Shown in pieces: positions 26,624-36,424 of a DNA stretch of 64,000 bases; the stretch's first letter is position 1; each line of letters starts with the position of its first letter. Both the position numbers and the translations under genes were made by a program. The notes under the pieces are model-generated. The model searched no databases. It had not been told where the DNA came from and was given only the letters and a program-made list of their open reading frames with translations. The DNA lies in assembly GCF_037044555.1 (NCBI RefSeq), contig NZ_CP146275.1, positions 2,336,501 to 2,400,500 on the forward strand, read 5' to 3'. The DNA is from Pelagibacterium nitratireducens (GTDB lineage: Bacteria > Pseudomonadota > Alphaproteobacteria > Rhizobiales > Devosiaceae).

Positions 26624-27544
26624 ATGAGACAATGGCTCGTATTGAGAACCGCTGGCATCTGTCTGGCTCTGGGATTGGCTTTCATGGCGGCTGCGGTGCA
26701 GGCGCAGGGCGCGCGGGTGACCGTGGACGGCCAGCCGATAACCGACCAACAGATCAACGACCGCGCAAATCTGTTGCGCCTCGAAGGGCAAGGGTCGAGC
26801 AATTCGGCCCGGGTGCAGCTGGCAACGGACTCCCTGATCGACGATACGATCAAGCTGGCAGAAGCCTCGCGCCTCGGTATCAGCGTTTCCGATGAGCAGG
26901 TGGATTCCGCGTTTGCCAATATCGCGACCAACATGCGGTCGAGCGTTTCCAACCTCAACAGCATCCTGACGCAGAACGGGGTCAATCCCCAGAGCCTGCG
27001 CGACCGGCTCGAAGCGGCGATTGCCTGGCAGCAGGTGGTGTCCCAGGTGCTGCGTTCGCGCATCCAGCTTTCCGAACTCGATCTGGAGATGCAGGCGGCC
27101 GAACAGGTGACCCCGGCGCTGGGGTTTGACTATATCCTCAAGGAAGTGCTGTTCGTCATTCCGCAGGGGTCGGGCATTTCCGCCTCGCGCCGCACGGCAG
27201 AGGCCAACCAGTACCGCAGCCGCTACAATGGTTGCGACGCGGCTGTCGATCTGGCCATCCAGTATACCGATGCCGCGGTGCGCGATCTGGGCCGGCGGCA
27301 CGCCACCCAGCTTCCCGAGGCCATTGCCAACGAATTGGCCGGGCTGACCGTGGGGCAGATTTCGAGCCCGCGTGTCGTCGAGAACGGCGTTTCGATGCTG
27401 GCGATCTGTGAAAAGGCCGAAGCGGAGGATCTGACCTTCCTGACCGAAGAGCTGCGCCAGGAAGCAGGCACGGACGCCTTGCAGGCGGAAGCCGAAGCCT
27501 ATCTGGGCCGTTTGCGCTCCAGCGCTTCGATCATCCGCCGCTAG
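26624..27544 (+). CDS. surA: SurA-like periplasmic chaperone/peptidyl-prolyl isomerase
   Basis: 306 residues with a signal peptide (cleavage near AVQAQG). The N-terminal SurA chaperone part (VTVDGQPITDQQINDRANLLRLEG...LIDDTIKLAEASRLGISVSDEQV) is clear; a single parvulin-like domain follows (FDYILKEVLFVIPQGSG...). E. coli SurA has two parvulin domains and is over 100 residues longer. It assists outer-membrane barrel folding, fitting its place after lptD. The 133-base upstream gap may hold its own promoter; AGGGAG lies before the ATG. Confidence 0.85.
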   Translation: MRQWLVLRTAGICLALGLAFMAAAVQAQGARVTVDGQPITDQQINDRANLLRLEGQGSSNSARVQLATDSLIDDTIKLAEASRLGISVSDEQVDSAFANIATNMRSSVSNLNSILTQNGVNPQSLRDRLEAAIAWQQVVSQVLRSRIQLSELDLEMQAAEQVTPALGFDYILKEVLFVIPQGSGISASRRTAEANQYRSRYNGCDAAVDLAIQYTDAAVRDLGRRHATQLPEAIANELAGLTVGQISSPRVVENGVSMLAICEKAEAEDLTFLTEELRQEAGTDALQAEAEAYLGRLRSSASIIRR

Positions 27545-27557
27545 CAGGCGAGGAACC

Positions 27558-28544
27558 GTGACCCCGCTTGCGCTCACCATGGGCGAACCGGCCGGTATCG
27601 GTCCCGACCTGATCCTGCAACTCTACGCCGACCGGCGGTCCCTCGGGCTGCCGGTCTTTGCCGTTTACGGGCATGCCGGGTTCCTCGCGGCGCGAGCCGA
27701 TCGGCTGGGCCTCGATATCGAAATCAGGGCGGTGGCGCCCCAAGATACGACGGCGACTTTCGAGAGCGCCCTGCCGGTGATCGATATTGCCGGGGACGTC
27801 GGGGACACGCCCGGCGAGCCTGATCCCAACACGGCGCCGGTTGTGGTGGGGGCCATTGCCCAGGCCGTCGAGGCCGTGCGGACCGGGATATTCCGTGGGA
27901 TGGTTACGGCGCCCATCCACAAGGCGGCACTTTATGGGGCGGGGTTCGAATATCCCGGCCATACCGAGTTTCTGGCGGCGCTCTGTGCCGAGGACGATGC
28001 CGTCCCCCTGCCCGTGATGATGCTTGCCCATGACGATCTGCGCACGGTGCCGCTGACCATTCACATTCCGCTGGCCGAGGTTCCGGGACAGATCACGCAC
28101 GAATTGATCCTTGAAACGATCCGGGTGATCGCGCGCGATCTTTCGGCGCGGTTCGGCATTGCCAAGCCCAGCATCGGGGTGGCGGGGCTCAACCCGCATG
28201 CGGGGGAAGACGGGATGATCGGGAGCGAAGAGGTCGATACGATCATTCCGGCACTGGCCGCCCTGCGCCGGGAGGGAATCGACGTGTTCGGACCGCTTTC
28301 CGCCGATACGCTTTTCTATCCACCGCACTGGCGCAATTATGATTGCGTGGTGGCGATGTATCACGATCAGGCGCTGATCCCGATCAAGACCGTGGCGTTC
28401 GATGCGGGGGTCAATGTGACGCTCGGGCTGCCGATCGTGCGCACATCGCCCGACCATGGCACTGCGTTCTCGCTGGCGGGCACGGGCAAGGCTTCGCACA
28501 ATTCCATGCTGGCGGCGATACGGTTGGCGGACGCGATTTCATGA
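27558..28544 (+). CDS. pdxA: 4-hydroxythreonine-4-phosphate dehydrogenase
   Basis: 328 residues from a GTG start ([20 protein letters not shown]), the standard PdxA opening. Metal-binding His residues lie in [18 protein letters not shown] and [12 protein letters not shown]. It makes the amino-ketone precursor for pyridoxal phosphate. It follows surA by 13 bases and its stop overlaps the rsmA start by ATGA. Confidence 0.96.
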   Translation: MTPLALTMGEPAGIGPDLILQLYADRRSLGLPVFAVYGHAGFLAARADRLGLDIEIRAVAPQDTTATFESALPVIDIAGDVGDTPGEPDPNTAPVVVGAIAQAVEAVRTGIFRGMVTAPIHKAALYGAGFEYPGHTEFLAALCAEDDAVPLPVMMLAHDDLRTVPLTIHIPLAEVPGQITHELILETIRVIARDLSARFGIAKPSIGVAGLNPHAGEDGMIGSEEVDTIIPALAALRREGIDVFGPLSADTLFYPPHWRNYDCVVAMYHDQALIPIKTVAFDAGVNVTLGLPIVRTSPDHGTAFSLAGTGKASHNSMLAAIRLADAIS

Positions 28545-29386
28545 GTCAGATCGATGGTTTACCGCCGCTTCGTGAAGTGATCGCGGAGCATGACCTGCGC
28601 GCGAAAAAGGAGCTGGGGCAGAATTTCCTGCTCGATCTGAACCTGACGGCACGGATCGCGCGCAGCGCCGGCGATCTGACCGATGTCACGGTGATCGAGG
28701 TGGGTCCAGGACCCGGCGGGCTGACGCGGGCCTTGCTGGCGGCGGGGGCGAAAAAGGTCATCGCCATCGAGCGCGACGAGCGCACGCTGCCTGCGCTTGC
28801 CCAGATTGCCGAAGCCTATCGGGGGCGGTTGGAGGTGATTTCCGCCGATGCGCTGGAGGTCGACTACGGCGCGCTGGCCGAGGGGCGGACGAAAATCGTC
28901 GCCAATCTGCCCTATAATATCGCCACGCCGCTTCTGACCGGCTGGTTGTCTCAGGAGCCCTGGCCGGCGTGGTTCGAGAGCCTGACGCTGATGTTCCAGC
29001 GCGAAGTCGCCGAGCGGATCGTGGCAACGCCCGAGGACAAGGCTTATGGACGGCTGGGCGTTCTGTCGGGCTGGCGGGCCGATGCACGCATTGCCATGAA
29101 CGTTGACCGGAATGCCTTTACGCCGCCGCCCAAAGTTACCTCGTCAGTTGTACACATTGTACCCAAGCCGGTTGAATCCGATGTTCCGGTGCGGGCTCTG
29201 GAGGAAGTGACGCGGCATGCCTTCGGGCAGCGTCGCAAGATGATAAGGCAGAGCATGAAGGGATTGGGCGTGCCGCTGGAGGCGCTGTTTGCCGCCGTGG
29301 GTCTCAAGGGTGACGAGCGGGCCGAGACGCTGCCGGTTTCGACCTATATTGCCTTGGCGCGGGACGTGGCGCGGCTGCGCGGTTAG
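28541..29386 (+). CDS. rsmA: 16S rRNA A1518/A1519 dimethyltransferase
   Basis: 281 residues. [11 protein letters not shown] opens the Rossmann methyltransferase; the SAM motif is [16 protein letters not shown] and the catalytic [11 protein letters not shown] is present, followed by the C-terminal helical domain ([17 protein letters not shown]). It dimethylates two adjacent adenines near the 3' end of 16S rRNA. Last gene of the lptF-rsmA operon; its 3' end overlaps the convergent gmk by 3 bases. Confidence 0.97.
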   Translation: MSQIDGLPPLREVIAEHDLRAKKELGQNFLLDLNLTARIARSAGDLTDVTVIEVGPGPGGLTRALLAAGAKKVIAIERDERTLPALAQIAEAYRGRLEVISADALEVDYGALAEGRTKIVANLPYNIATPLLTGWLSQEPWPAWFESLTLMFQREVAERIVATPEDKAYGRLGVLSGWRADARIAMNVDRNAFTPPPKVTSSVVHIVPKPVESDVPVRALEEVTRHAFGQRRKMIRQSMKGLGVPLEALFAAVGLKGDERAETLPVSTYIALARDVARLRG

Positions 29387-30027
29387 CCCAGCGCGTCGAT
29401 CTGAGCCTTCAGTTCATCGACAAAACCTTCGAGTCTTGTCTGGCGGCCGCGCTGGAGGCGGGCGCTGGCGAGGATGGAGCGGACCATCTGGACCGATTGT
29501 TCGAGGTCTTCATTGACCAGCACATAATCGTATTCCGAATAGTGTTCCATCTCCTTGCGGGCGTTGCGCAGGCGCTTTTCGATGGTGCCCTCGCTGTCCT
29601 GGGCGCGGCGTTCAAGACGGGCGCGCAACTCGGCAATCGAGGGGGGCAGAATAAAGACGGTGACCATGTCGTCCCGGCAGTTCTCGTAGAGCTGCAGGGT
29701 GCCCTGATAGTCGATATCGAACAGGATATCCTTGCCGGCCGAGAGGCGCTCTTCGACCTTTTCGCGGGGGGTGGCGTAGTAATTGCCGTGCACCTCGGCC
29801 CATTCGAGTAGTTCGCCGCGCTCGCGCATTTTCTCGAACGTGGGGACGTCGATGAAATGATAATGGGTGCCGTCGATCTCGTCGGTGCGGCGGGTGCGGG
29901 TGGTGATCGAAACCGAAAGGCGGATGTTGGGATCCTGAGCGAACAATTGCCGTGAGATCGAGGATTTTCCGGCCCCCGACGGCGAAGCGATCACCAGCAT
30001 GACACCGCGGCGCGCAAAATCCATCAT
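29383..30027 (-). CDS. gmk: Guanylate kinase
   Basis: 214 residues from the ATG-ATG pair after an AGGGA site; a longer in-frame upstream extension overlaps yicC and is not kinase-like. P-loop [13 protein letters not shown]-binding [18 protein letters not shown] and lid region [13 protein letters not shown] are present. Converts GMP to GDP. It ends the fabD-gmk leftward block directly after yicC, a common gene order. Confidence 0.97.
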   Translation of the reverse strand: MMDFARRGVMLVIASPSGAGKSSISRQLFAQDPNIRLSVSITTRTRRTDEIDGTHYHFIDVPTFEKMRERGELLEWAEVHGNYYATPREKVEERLSAGKDILFDIDYQGTLQLYENCRDDMVTVFILPPSIAELRARLERRAQDSEGTIEKRLRNARKEMEHYSEYDYVLVNEDLEQSVQMVRSILASARLQRGRQTRLEGFVDELKAQIDALG

Positions 30028-30067
30028 TGTCGTTTTCCCTGCCCTGCCCCGTCCGGCGTCTTCCGGA

Positions 30068-30961
30068 TTACTCCAGATTCTGGACCTGCTCCCGTAACTG
30101 ATCGATAGCCGCCTTGAGGTCAAGCCCGATGGCGGTCAGGCTCACATCATTGCTTTTCGAGCACAGCGTATTGGCCTCGCGGTTGAATTCCTGGCTGAGA
30201 AAATCGAGCTTTCGTCCGACCGGACCGCCCTTGCCCAAAAGATCGCGGGCGGCGGTGATGTGGGCGGTGAAGCGGTCGAGTTCCTCTGCGATGTCGGCCT
30301 TGGTGGCCAGAAGCGCCGCTTCCTGATGCAGGCGCTCTTCGGACAGACCCTTGTCGGCATCGCGCAGGGTGGCAACCTGATCGCGCAGACGGGCCAGAAT
30401 TGCGTCGCGCGAGCGGGCCGGATGGGCCTGCGCGGTGTCGGCGAGAAAAGCGATTTCCTCGATGCGCTGGGCGATGATGGCGCCGATGCGTTCACCCTCG
30501 CCACGACGGGATTCGACAAGGGCCGTGAGGGCCACGCCAAGGCAATCGAGGACCGAAGCGTGGAGCCGTTCTTCCACATCGGGCGTCAGTTGCGGCTCTT
30601 CGGCCTCCATGATGCCCTTGAGGGCAAGGATGGCTTCGATCGAAGGCTTGCGGGCGTCGATGCGCTTTTCGAGGCTCTCGATCAAAGTGAGGACGCGATC
30701 AAGGGCGCGTTCATTGACGACGAGTTCGGTATCGGCGGCCTGGCGCTGAAGGTTGACGAAAATCGAGACCGAACCGCGCGCCAGCTTCTCGCCCACCATC
30801 CGGCGGATATCGCCATCGAGCACGTCGAGGCCGGGCGACAGGCGTGATCGGACATCGAGCCCGCGTCCGTTGACCGATTTGATTTCGACGAGAATGGAAT
30901 AGCCGTCGCTCTGGGCGCTGGCGCGCCCGAAACCGGTCATCGAAGCGAGCGGGCTTGCCAT
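30068..30961 (-). CDS. yicC: YicC/YloC family endoribonuclease
   Basis: 297 residues. Conserved N-terminus SMTGFGRA and IKSVNGRGLDVRSRL, and C-terminus GRKLDFLSQEFNREANTLCSKSND, the family signature. E. coli YicC is reported as an RNase that acts with PNPase on sRNA such as RyhB. Its ATG overlaps the mltG stop, and gmk follows; the yicC-gmk pairing is widespread. Confidence 0.95.
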   Translation of the reverse strand: MASPLASMTGFGRASAQSDGYSILVEIKSVNGRGLDVRSRLSPGLDVLDGDIRRMVGEKLARGSVSIFVNLQRQAADTELVVNERALDRVLTLIESLEKRIDARKPSIEAILALKGIMEAEEPQLTPDVEERLHASVLDCLGVALTALVESRRGEGERIGAIIAQRIEEIAFLADTAQAHPARSRDAILARLRDQVATLRDADKGLSEERLHQEAALLATKADIAEELDRFTAHITAARDLLGKGGPVGRKLDFLSQEFNREANTLCSKSNDVSLTAIGLDLKAAIDQLREQVQNLE

Positions 30962-32106
30962 CACTGCTGGCTTTCGGCTGCGGGTTCCTGGGCGGCCGGA
31001 TCGCCCGCCTCGGCGGCTTGATCGGCCTCTATGGCGTCCATTTCGGCCTGCGCTTCGGCATCGGCGGCATCCTCGGCGGCCTGGCGCTCTATCTCGCGAT
31101 AGGCGGCGACGTTCTGCTGATGCTCGGCATAGGTTTCGGCAAAGACGTGACCATCGGAGGGCACGGCGCCCTTGGCGACGAAATAGAGATAATCGTGTTC
31201 GTCGGGGTGGGCGACGGCACGCAGGGAATCGATGCCCGGATTGGCGATGGGGCCGGCGGGCAGACCGTCGATCTGGTAGGTGTTGTAGGGGGTGACCTGA
31301 TCGATCTCCGAACGGCGCAGACCGCGCCCGAGCGCCCCCTGCCCGAGTGTAATGCCATAGATGATCGTGGGATCGGACTGGAGGCGCATGCCGACACGGA
31401 GCCGGTTGACGAACACAGCGGCGACCTGGGGCCGTTCGCTGGCCAGCCCGGTTTCGCGCTCGACGATGGAGGCGAGAATGACCAGATCGGCCGGGTCGTC
31501 GATGGGCAGATCCTCGTCGCGGCCTTCCCAGATTTCGGCCAGCGCCTCGTCCATGGCGGCGGTCATGGCGTCGATCACCGACTGACGGGTATCACCGCGG
31601 CGATAGGAATAGGCGCCGGGCAAGAGGCTGCCTTCGGGGGGCAGGACGTCGATGTTGCCGGTCAGGTCAGGGTCATCATTGACGCGTTCGACCACCTGCC
31701 AGGAGGTAAAGCCTTCCGGGACCACCACCTGATGCTGGATCGGGGTGCCTTCGGTCAGCTCCTGGATGATATCGAGCATCGATGCGTTGGCGGCGATGTT
31801 GAACTCGCCAGCGCGCAGATCGTCTCCGCGACGCAAAAGACGCGAGCCGTAATTGAAGACATCGGCGTTGGAAATGAACCCCTGTTCCTCAAGGCGCGAG
31901 GCAACCGTGCCAAGAACATTGCCGGATTCGACAACGAAGCTGCGGTCCTCATCGAACGGCCCGTCGGCGTTAAAAACCGTGACGCCATAGATGAACACGC
32001 CGGCGATGCCCAAAAGAGCGAGCAGAATAAGGGTCAGCAGGCCATTGAGGGCCTCGAAAAAGCCATTGGACGAGCGGCGGCGGTTCTTCTTCTTGCGGTC
32101 GGCCAT
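30961..32106 (-). CDS. mltG: Endolytic murein transglycosylase MltG
   Basis: 381 residues. One N-terminal membrane helix after a basic start (MADRKKKNRRRSS), then the YceG domain with the catalytic Glu in ASIVERETG and the conserved NPGIDSLRAVAHPDEHDYLYFV. The C-terminal 40 residues are an Ala/Glu/Gln-rich low-complexity tail. It cuts nascent glycan strands at the inner membrane. It overlaps yicC (TGATG). Confidence 0.96.
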   Translation of the reverse strand: MADRKKKNRRRSSNGFFEALNGLLTLILLALLGIAGVFIYGVTVFNADGPFDEDRSFVVESGNVLGTVASRLEEQGFISNADVFNYGSRLLRRGDDLRAGEFNIAANASMLDIIQELTEGTPIQHQVVVPEGFTSWQVVERVNDDPDLTGNIDVLPPEGSLLPGAYSYRRGDTRQSVIDAMTAAMDEALAEIWEGRDEDLPIDDPADLVILASIVERETGLASERPQVAAVFVNRLRVGMRLQSDPTIIYGITLGQGALGRGLRRSEIDQVTPYNTYQIDGLPAGPIANPGIDSLRAVAHPDEHDYLYFVAKGAVPSDGHVFAETYAEHQQNVAAYREIERQAAEDAADAEAQAEMDAIEADQAAEAGDPAAQEPAAESQQ

Positions 32107-32355
32107 GCGGTCGAGTTCACCCCCTTCAGTCTGGCGCGGGCCTTGGGCCCGTCATATCAAGGATAGTCTATGCGTGCGAATCCGCATGGGCCGCATGGTC
32201 ATATGGGCCAAAAAATCGGGCGAAAACAAGGGTCAAATGGGGGATTGGGTCCGCTGACCCGGCATTTGCCGTCACCGCTGTCGGGGCATCGGAGAAGTAG
32301 CGGGTCCCCGGGTCAAGCCCGAGGACGACGAGGTAAAAAGCATTGGGCGCTAAGG
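32107..32355. other. Spacer between fabF and mltG
   Basis: About 250 bases without a gene. It holds a family A repeat (32299-32333) and may carry a promoter for mltG-yicC-gmk, but no clear -35/-10 pair was recognised. Confidence 0.4.
32299..32333. repeat. Dispersed palindromic repeat, family A (copy 5)
   Basis: GGTCCCCGGGTCAAGCCCGA followed by GGACGACGAGG; same TCAAG centre as the other copies, here just downstream of fabF. Confidence 0.75.
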
Positions 32356-33624
32356 CTAGCCGACCTTGGAAAAGATCAGGGATGCGTTGGTGCCGCCAAA
32401 GCCAAAGGAATTGGACAGCGCCACGTTGATTTCCTTTTTCACCGGCGTGTGCGGGGCCAAATTGATGACGGAGTTCACCGAGGGATTGTCGAGATTGATG
32501 GTCGGCGGCGCGATATTGTCGCGCATGGCCAGCAGCGAAAAGATCGCTTCGACAGCGCCGGCCGCGCCGAGCAGATGGCCGACGGCGGATTTCGTCGAAC
32601 TCATCACTGCATTGGACGCGGCATCACCCAGAAGACGGGTGACAGCGCCCAGTTCGATTTCGTCGCCGAGGGGCGTGGATGTGCCATGGGCGTTGATGTA
32701 GTCGATTTCGGCTGGTGCAATACCGGCGCGCTTGAGGGCGGCGGACATGGCGCGGAAGCCGCCATTGCCATCCTCGGCGGGCGCGGTGATGTGGTGGGCA
32801 TCGCCCGACAGGCCATAGCCGATCACTTCGCCATAGATATGGGCGCCGCGTGCCTTGGCGTGCTCGTATTCCTCGAGAACGACGATACCGGCGCCCTCGC
32901 CCATGACGAACCCGTCGCGGTCCTTGTCATAGGGACGCGAGCCCTTTTCCGGGGCATCGTTAAAGCCCGTGGACAGCGCGCGGCAGGCGGCAAAGCCGGC
33001 AAGCGAGAGGCGGTTGATCGGAGATTCGGCGCCGCCGGCCACCATCACGTCGGCATCGTCGAGCGCGATCAGGCGGGCCGCATCGCCGATGGCGTGGGCG
33101 CCGGTGGAACAGGCGGTGACCACCGAATGATTGGGACCTTTGAGGCCGTGCTCGATGGAAACGTAGCCGGATGCCAGATTGATGAGGCGGCCGGGAATAA
33201 AGAACGGGCTGATGCGGCGCGGGCCTTTTTCAGCCAAGGTGATCGAGGCATCGTAGATGCCGCCAACCCCGCCGATCCCCGAACCGATGAGAACGCCGCT
33301 GCGCTCCTGCTGTTCGAGGGTTTTTGCCTCATAGCCGGAATCGCAGAGGGCCTGGGTGGACGCCGCCATGGCAAAGACGATGAACGGATCGACCTTGCGC
33401 TGTTCCTTGAGCTCCATCCAATCATCGGGATTGAACTTGCCCTCGGCGGTGTCGCCCATTGGAATGCGGCAGGCGATCTGGCATGCCAGATCGCCAACCT
33501 CAAAGTCGGTAACACGCTGCGCGCCAGATCTGGACGCAAGAATATTGGACCAAACGGTTTCGTGACCAACGCCCAGAGGGCTGACGATACCGAGACCGGT
33601 GACGACGACGCGGCGCATTTTCAT
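32356..33624 (-). CDS. fabF: 3-oxoacyl-ACP synthase II
   Basis: 422 residues. Condensing enzyme of fatty acid elongation. The active-site Cys is in VTACSTGAHAIGDA, and the two His are in NAHGTSTPLGD and STKSAVGHLLGAAG. It follows acpP by 27 bases, as in most bacteria. Met1 and Met3 are both possible starts. Confidence 0.97.
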   Translation of the reverse strand: MKMRRVVVTGLGIVSPLGVGHETVWSNILASRSGAQRVTDFEVGDLACQIACRIPMGDTAEGKFNPDDWMELKEQRKVDPFIVFAMAASTQALCDSGYEAKTLEQQERSGVLIGSGIGGVGGIYDASITLAEKGPRRISPFFIPGRLINLASGYVSIEHGLKGPNHSVVTACSTGAHAIGDAARLIALDDADVMVAGGAESPINRLSLAGFAACRALSTGFNDAPEKGSRPYDKDRDGFVMGEGAGIVVLEEYEHAKARGAHIYGEVIGYGLSGDAHHITAPAEDGNGGFRAMSAALKRAGIAPAEIDYINAHGTSTPLGDEIELGAVTRLLGDAASNAVMSSTKSAVGHLLGAAGAVEAIFSLLAMRDNIAPPTINLDNPSVNSVINLAPHTPVKKEINVALSNSFGFGGTNASLIFSKVG

Positions 33625-33651
33625 GGGCGTAAAGCTAACCGGCGAAGCCGA

Positions 33652-33888
33652 TTATGCAGTTGCCTTGGTGAGGAAGGCGACGGCGTCACCGAAAGTCTGG
33701 ATGGACTCGGCAGCGTCATCGGGGATTTCCACGCCGAATTCTTCTTCAAAGGCCATCACGAGTTCGACCTGATCGAGCGAATCCGCTCCCAGATCGTCCA
33801 TGAAGCTGGCCTTTTCAGTGACCTTGTCGGCCTCGACGTTGAGATGCTCCACGACGATCTTACGGACGCGATCTTCGATGTCGCTCAT
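33652..33888 (-). CDS. acpP: Acyl carrier protein
   Basis: 78 residues, acidic. The phosphopantetheine attachment Ser is in [15 protein letters not shown], followed by [12 protein letters not shown]. Carries growing acyl chains for fabD, fabG and fabF around it. A 206-base gap upstream suggests its own promoter, in line with the high expression needed for ACP. Confidence 0.98.
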   Translation of the reverse strand: MSDIEDRVRKIVVEHLNVEADKVTEKASFMDDLGADSLDQVELVMAFEEEFGVEIPDDAAESIQTFGDAVAFLTKATA

Positions 33889-34094
33889 AGTGTCTTCCTT
33901 TTTTGCAGACTAAGAGTTCGTTGTTTAACGCTCTGCCTCTGGGCAGGGAGAGCTCCCTTTTTGCGCAGCGGCGGATTTTCCGGGCTTTTTGCCCTATTTT
34001 TTTAACTGCCGGCTACAGTGTGCCGGCGCAACTATCACACTTTGTTGTGCATGACCATATCGTCAAAGCAAGCGGACGCAAGTCCCTTTACCCA

Positions 34095-34832
34095 TCAGAT
34101 CATCACCATTCCACCATTGACGTTGAGGGTGTGGCCGGTGATGTAGGCCGCGCCCTCGCTGGAAAGGAACACGGCGGCGGCGGCAACTTCCTCGGCGGTG
34201 CCGAGCCGGCCGGCCGGCACCTTCTGAAGAATGGTTTCCTGCTGCTTTTCGTTCAATTCGTCGGTCATGGCCGAGGCAATAAAGCCCGGCGCAATGGTGT
34301 TGACGGTGATGCCGCGGCTGGCCACTTCATAGGCCAGGGACTTGCTCATGCCGGCAAGACCGGCCTTGGAGGCGGCATAATTGCCCTGGCCGGGATTGCC
34401 CACGACGCCGACCACCGACGTGATCGAAACGATGCGGCCAAAACGGCGCTTCATCATGCCCTTGATGGCCGAACGGGTGAGGTGGAAGGGGGCGGTCAGA
34501 TTGATCTTGAGGACGTCGTCCCACTCCTCGTCCTTCATGCGCATGAACAGATTGTCGCGGGTCATGCCGGCATTGTTGATGAGAATATCGACGCCACCCA
34601 TGGCCTCCTCGGCCTGCGGTACCAGACGTTCGACCGAATCGAGATCGGAAAGATTGCAGGGCAGAATGTGCTTTTTGCCCGAAATGCCCTTGGCAACCTC
34701 TTCGAGCGCTCCGACGCGGGTGCCCGAGAGGGCCACTTCGGCGCCCTGAGCGGCCAGAGCTTTGGCGATGGCCGAGCCGATGCCGCCGCTGGCGCCGGTG
34801 ACGAGTGCGCGTTTTCCGGAAAGATCGAACAT
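34095..34832 (-). CDS. fabG: 3-oxoacyl-ACP reductase
   Basis: 245 residues from the ATG of MFDLSGKRALVTG, chosen because GAGGAGAG lies about 7 bases upstream; a Met seven codons earlier is inferior. NADPH motif TGASGGIGSAIA, NNAG, and the catalytic Ser/Tyr/Lys set (SITSVVG, YAASKAG). Reduces beta-ketoacyl-ACP. It follows fabD by 21 bases. Confidence 0.96.
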   Translation of the reverse strand: MFDLSGKRALVTGASGGIGSAIAKALAAQGAEVALSGTRVGALEEVAKGISGKKHILPCNLSDLDSVERLVPQAEEAMGGVDILINNAGMTRDNLFMRMKDEEWDDVLKINLTAPFHLTRSAIKGMMKRRFGRIVSITSVVGVVGNPGQGNYAASKAGLAGMSKSLAYEVASRGITVNTIAPGFIASAMTDELNEKQQETILQKVPAGRLGTAEEVAAAAVFLSSEGAAYITGHTLNVNGGMVMI

Positions 34833-34853
34833 GGTGGTGCTCTCCTCGTTCAT

Positions 34854-35801
34854 TCAGGTTCGGGCGGCCAGAAAGGCTTCGATATCGGCCTGAGTGCCGA
34901 TGGCCTGGGCGGCGACATCCTTGCTGATGCGCTTTGCAAGGCCGGTGAGGACCTTGCCGGTGCCCAGCTCGTAGAGTTCGGTGACGCCGCCTTCGCCTGT
35001 GAGCCAGGTCACCGATTCCGTCCAACGCACCATGCCGGTGACCTGTTCAACGAGGTGGCGGCGGATTTCGGCGGGGTCGGTGATGGGGGACGCCAGGACG
35101 TTGGCAACGAGGGGCACCGCCGGGGCTTTCATATCGACCATGGCGAGCGCTGCTTCCATGGCTTCGGCGGCGGGCTCCATGAGCGCACAATGGAACGGTG
35201 CGCTGACCGGAAGCGGCAGGGCACGCTTTGCGCCGCGGGCCTTGGCCAGCTCCATGGCGCGCTCGATGGCGCTGGCATCGCCGGAAATGACCACCTGGCC
35301 CGGAGAATTGTCGTTGGCCACATCGCAGACCGAACCTTCAGCTGCAGAGGCGGCGATTTCGCGCACCGCATCCATTTCCAGACCGAGGATGGCGGCCATG
35401 GCGCCCTGCCCGACCGGCACGGCCTGCTGCATGGCGCGGCCACGGGTCTGGAGAAGGCGGGCGGTGTCGGCGAGCGAAAAGGTTCCGGCGGCGCAAAGGG
35501 CCGAATATTCGCCGAGCGAATGGCCGGCGACGTAGCTGGCAGCGTCTGCGACGGTGACGCCGTTGGCTTCAAGCACGCGGATAACGGCGATGGACGCGGC
35601 CATCAATGCGGGCTGGGCGTTTTCGGTGAGGCGGAGGGTGTCCTCGGGGCCTTCGAACATGATTTTCGAGAGCGCGACGCCAAGCGCATCATCGACTTCC
35701 TCGAAAACGGCGCGGGCCTGGGGATAGGCCTGGGCCAGATCGTGCCCCATGCCGACAGCCTGGCTGCCCTGTCCGGGAAAGGTGAAAGCCGGTTTGGTCA
35801 T
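34854..35801 (-). CDS. fabD: Malonyl-CoA-ACP transacylase
   Basis: 315 residues from the ATG of MTKPAFTFPGQGSQAVGMG; an in-frame extension of 33 codons upstream is not FabD-like. Nucleophile elbow GHSLGEYSAL, the Arg-containing LQTRGRAMQ and the His in VSAPFHCALM are all present. It loads malonyl onto ACP, first gene of the fab block. Confidence 0.97.
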   Translation of the reverse strand: MTKPAFTFPGQGSQAVGMGHDLAQAYPQARAVFEEVDDALGVALSKIMFEGPEDTLRLTENAQPALMAASIAVIRVLEANGVTVADAASYVAGHSLGEYSALCAAGTFSLADTARLLQTRGRAMQQAVPVGQGAMAAILGLEMDAVREIAASAAEGSVCDVANDNSPGQVVISGDASAIERAMELAKARGAKRALPLPVSAPFHCALMEPAAEAMEAALAMVDMKAPAVPLVANVLASPITDPAEIRRHLVEQVTGMVRWTESVTWLTGEGGVTELYELGTGKVLTGLAKRISKDVAAQAIGTQADIEAFLAART

Positions 35802-35938
35802 GACGTCCTCTCGCGCAGTTCTTTTTCTGGCGGCAATTTGGAGTTGCGGCTGGTCGATGACAAGCGCCCCGCTCCAGGTTGGCGGGCGAGGTGCCCGCAA
35901 AACCGGGCCAAGTCAAGGCGAAGCGGGGGAAAGGAGCG

Positions 35939-36136
35939 CTATTTCTGTGCGAAATCGAGCCCCGCTTCCTTCATCGCGTCCTCAACGGTCGGTAGCGATG
36001 CCGGGCCAACGCCATGCAGGGCGAGGAATTGTTTCCGGGAGAGTTTGGCGAGGTCTTCGAGGGTTCTTATGCCCGCGTGATCGAGAGCGCCGGCGGCGGG
36101 GCGGCTGAGTTTTTTGGGGAGGTCGGTCATTGTCAT
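35939..36136 (-). CDS. Small helix-hairpin-helix (RpoA-CTD-like) protein
   Basis: About 65 residues starting at MTMTDLPKKL. The sequence GALDHAGIRTLEDLAKLSRKQFLALHGVGPASLPTVEDAMKEAGL has the helix-hairpin-helix pattern of the RNA polymerase alpha C-terminal domain and of small uncharacterised DNA-binding proteins (HGVGP hairpin). Lies between fabD and the divergent rpsF. Possibly a nucleic-acid binding accessory factor; role unknown. It may start at Met3. Confidence 0.7.
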   Translation of the reverse strand: MTMTDLPKKLSRPAAGALDHAGIRTLEDLAKLSRKQFLALHGVGPASLPTVEDAMKEAGLDFAQK

Positions 36137-36196
36137 TGTTCTCCAAGCAATAAATCTGATCGCATGCGCCGGCAGCGTAAGAGCCCAAGGAAACCC

Positions 36197-36223
36197 TTGC
36201 AATCGGGCCCCATCCGCTATAGA
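36197..36223 (+). promoter_or_regulatory. Candidate promoter of the rpsF operon
   Basis: TTGCAA and TATAGA with a 15-base spacer, about 200 bases upstream of rpsF and on its strand. The spacer is short, so the match is tentative. Downstream lies a leader of about 200 bases containing GGACC-N11-GGTCC, which could be an mRNA structure for ribosomal protein autoregulation. Confidence 0.3.
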
Positions 36224-36424
36224 TGACGCCTGCATTCGTTTGGCCGGGGGCTGAACGGAGGGTTGTTTTTTGTGTCACAAACGCAAGGAACAATGGACCG
36301 ATAGTTTGCTGGTCCGGCCTCCCGTGTTCCCGCTCTTTAGTAGAACCTTTGTCGCCTTTCCATGGCTACAAGGAGGCTCCGCGCCGGCGATGCTTTTTGA
36401 AGCTGAATGTGAGAAAGGCATTCT

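Noticed and set aside
30028..30123. N-terminal extension of guanylate kinase
   Set aside because: The extra codons overlap the end of yicC, are Arg/Ser-rich and unlike the family; an AGGGA site marks the inner ATG pair.
32170..36080. Very long plus-strand frames (611 and 725 codons) opposite fabF, acpP, fabG and fabD
   Set aside because: They run across several real genes and spacers on the other strand and encode low-information Gly/His/Asp-rich sequence; the fab genes explain the region fully.
36240..36424. S6:S18-binding mRNA leader motif upstream of rpsF
   Set aside because: Only a 5-bp stem GGACC/GGTCC was seen; the CCG-bulge arrangement of that motif could not be placed with confidence.
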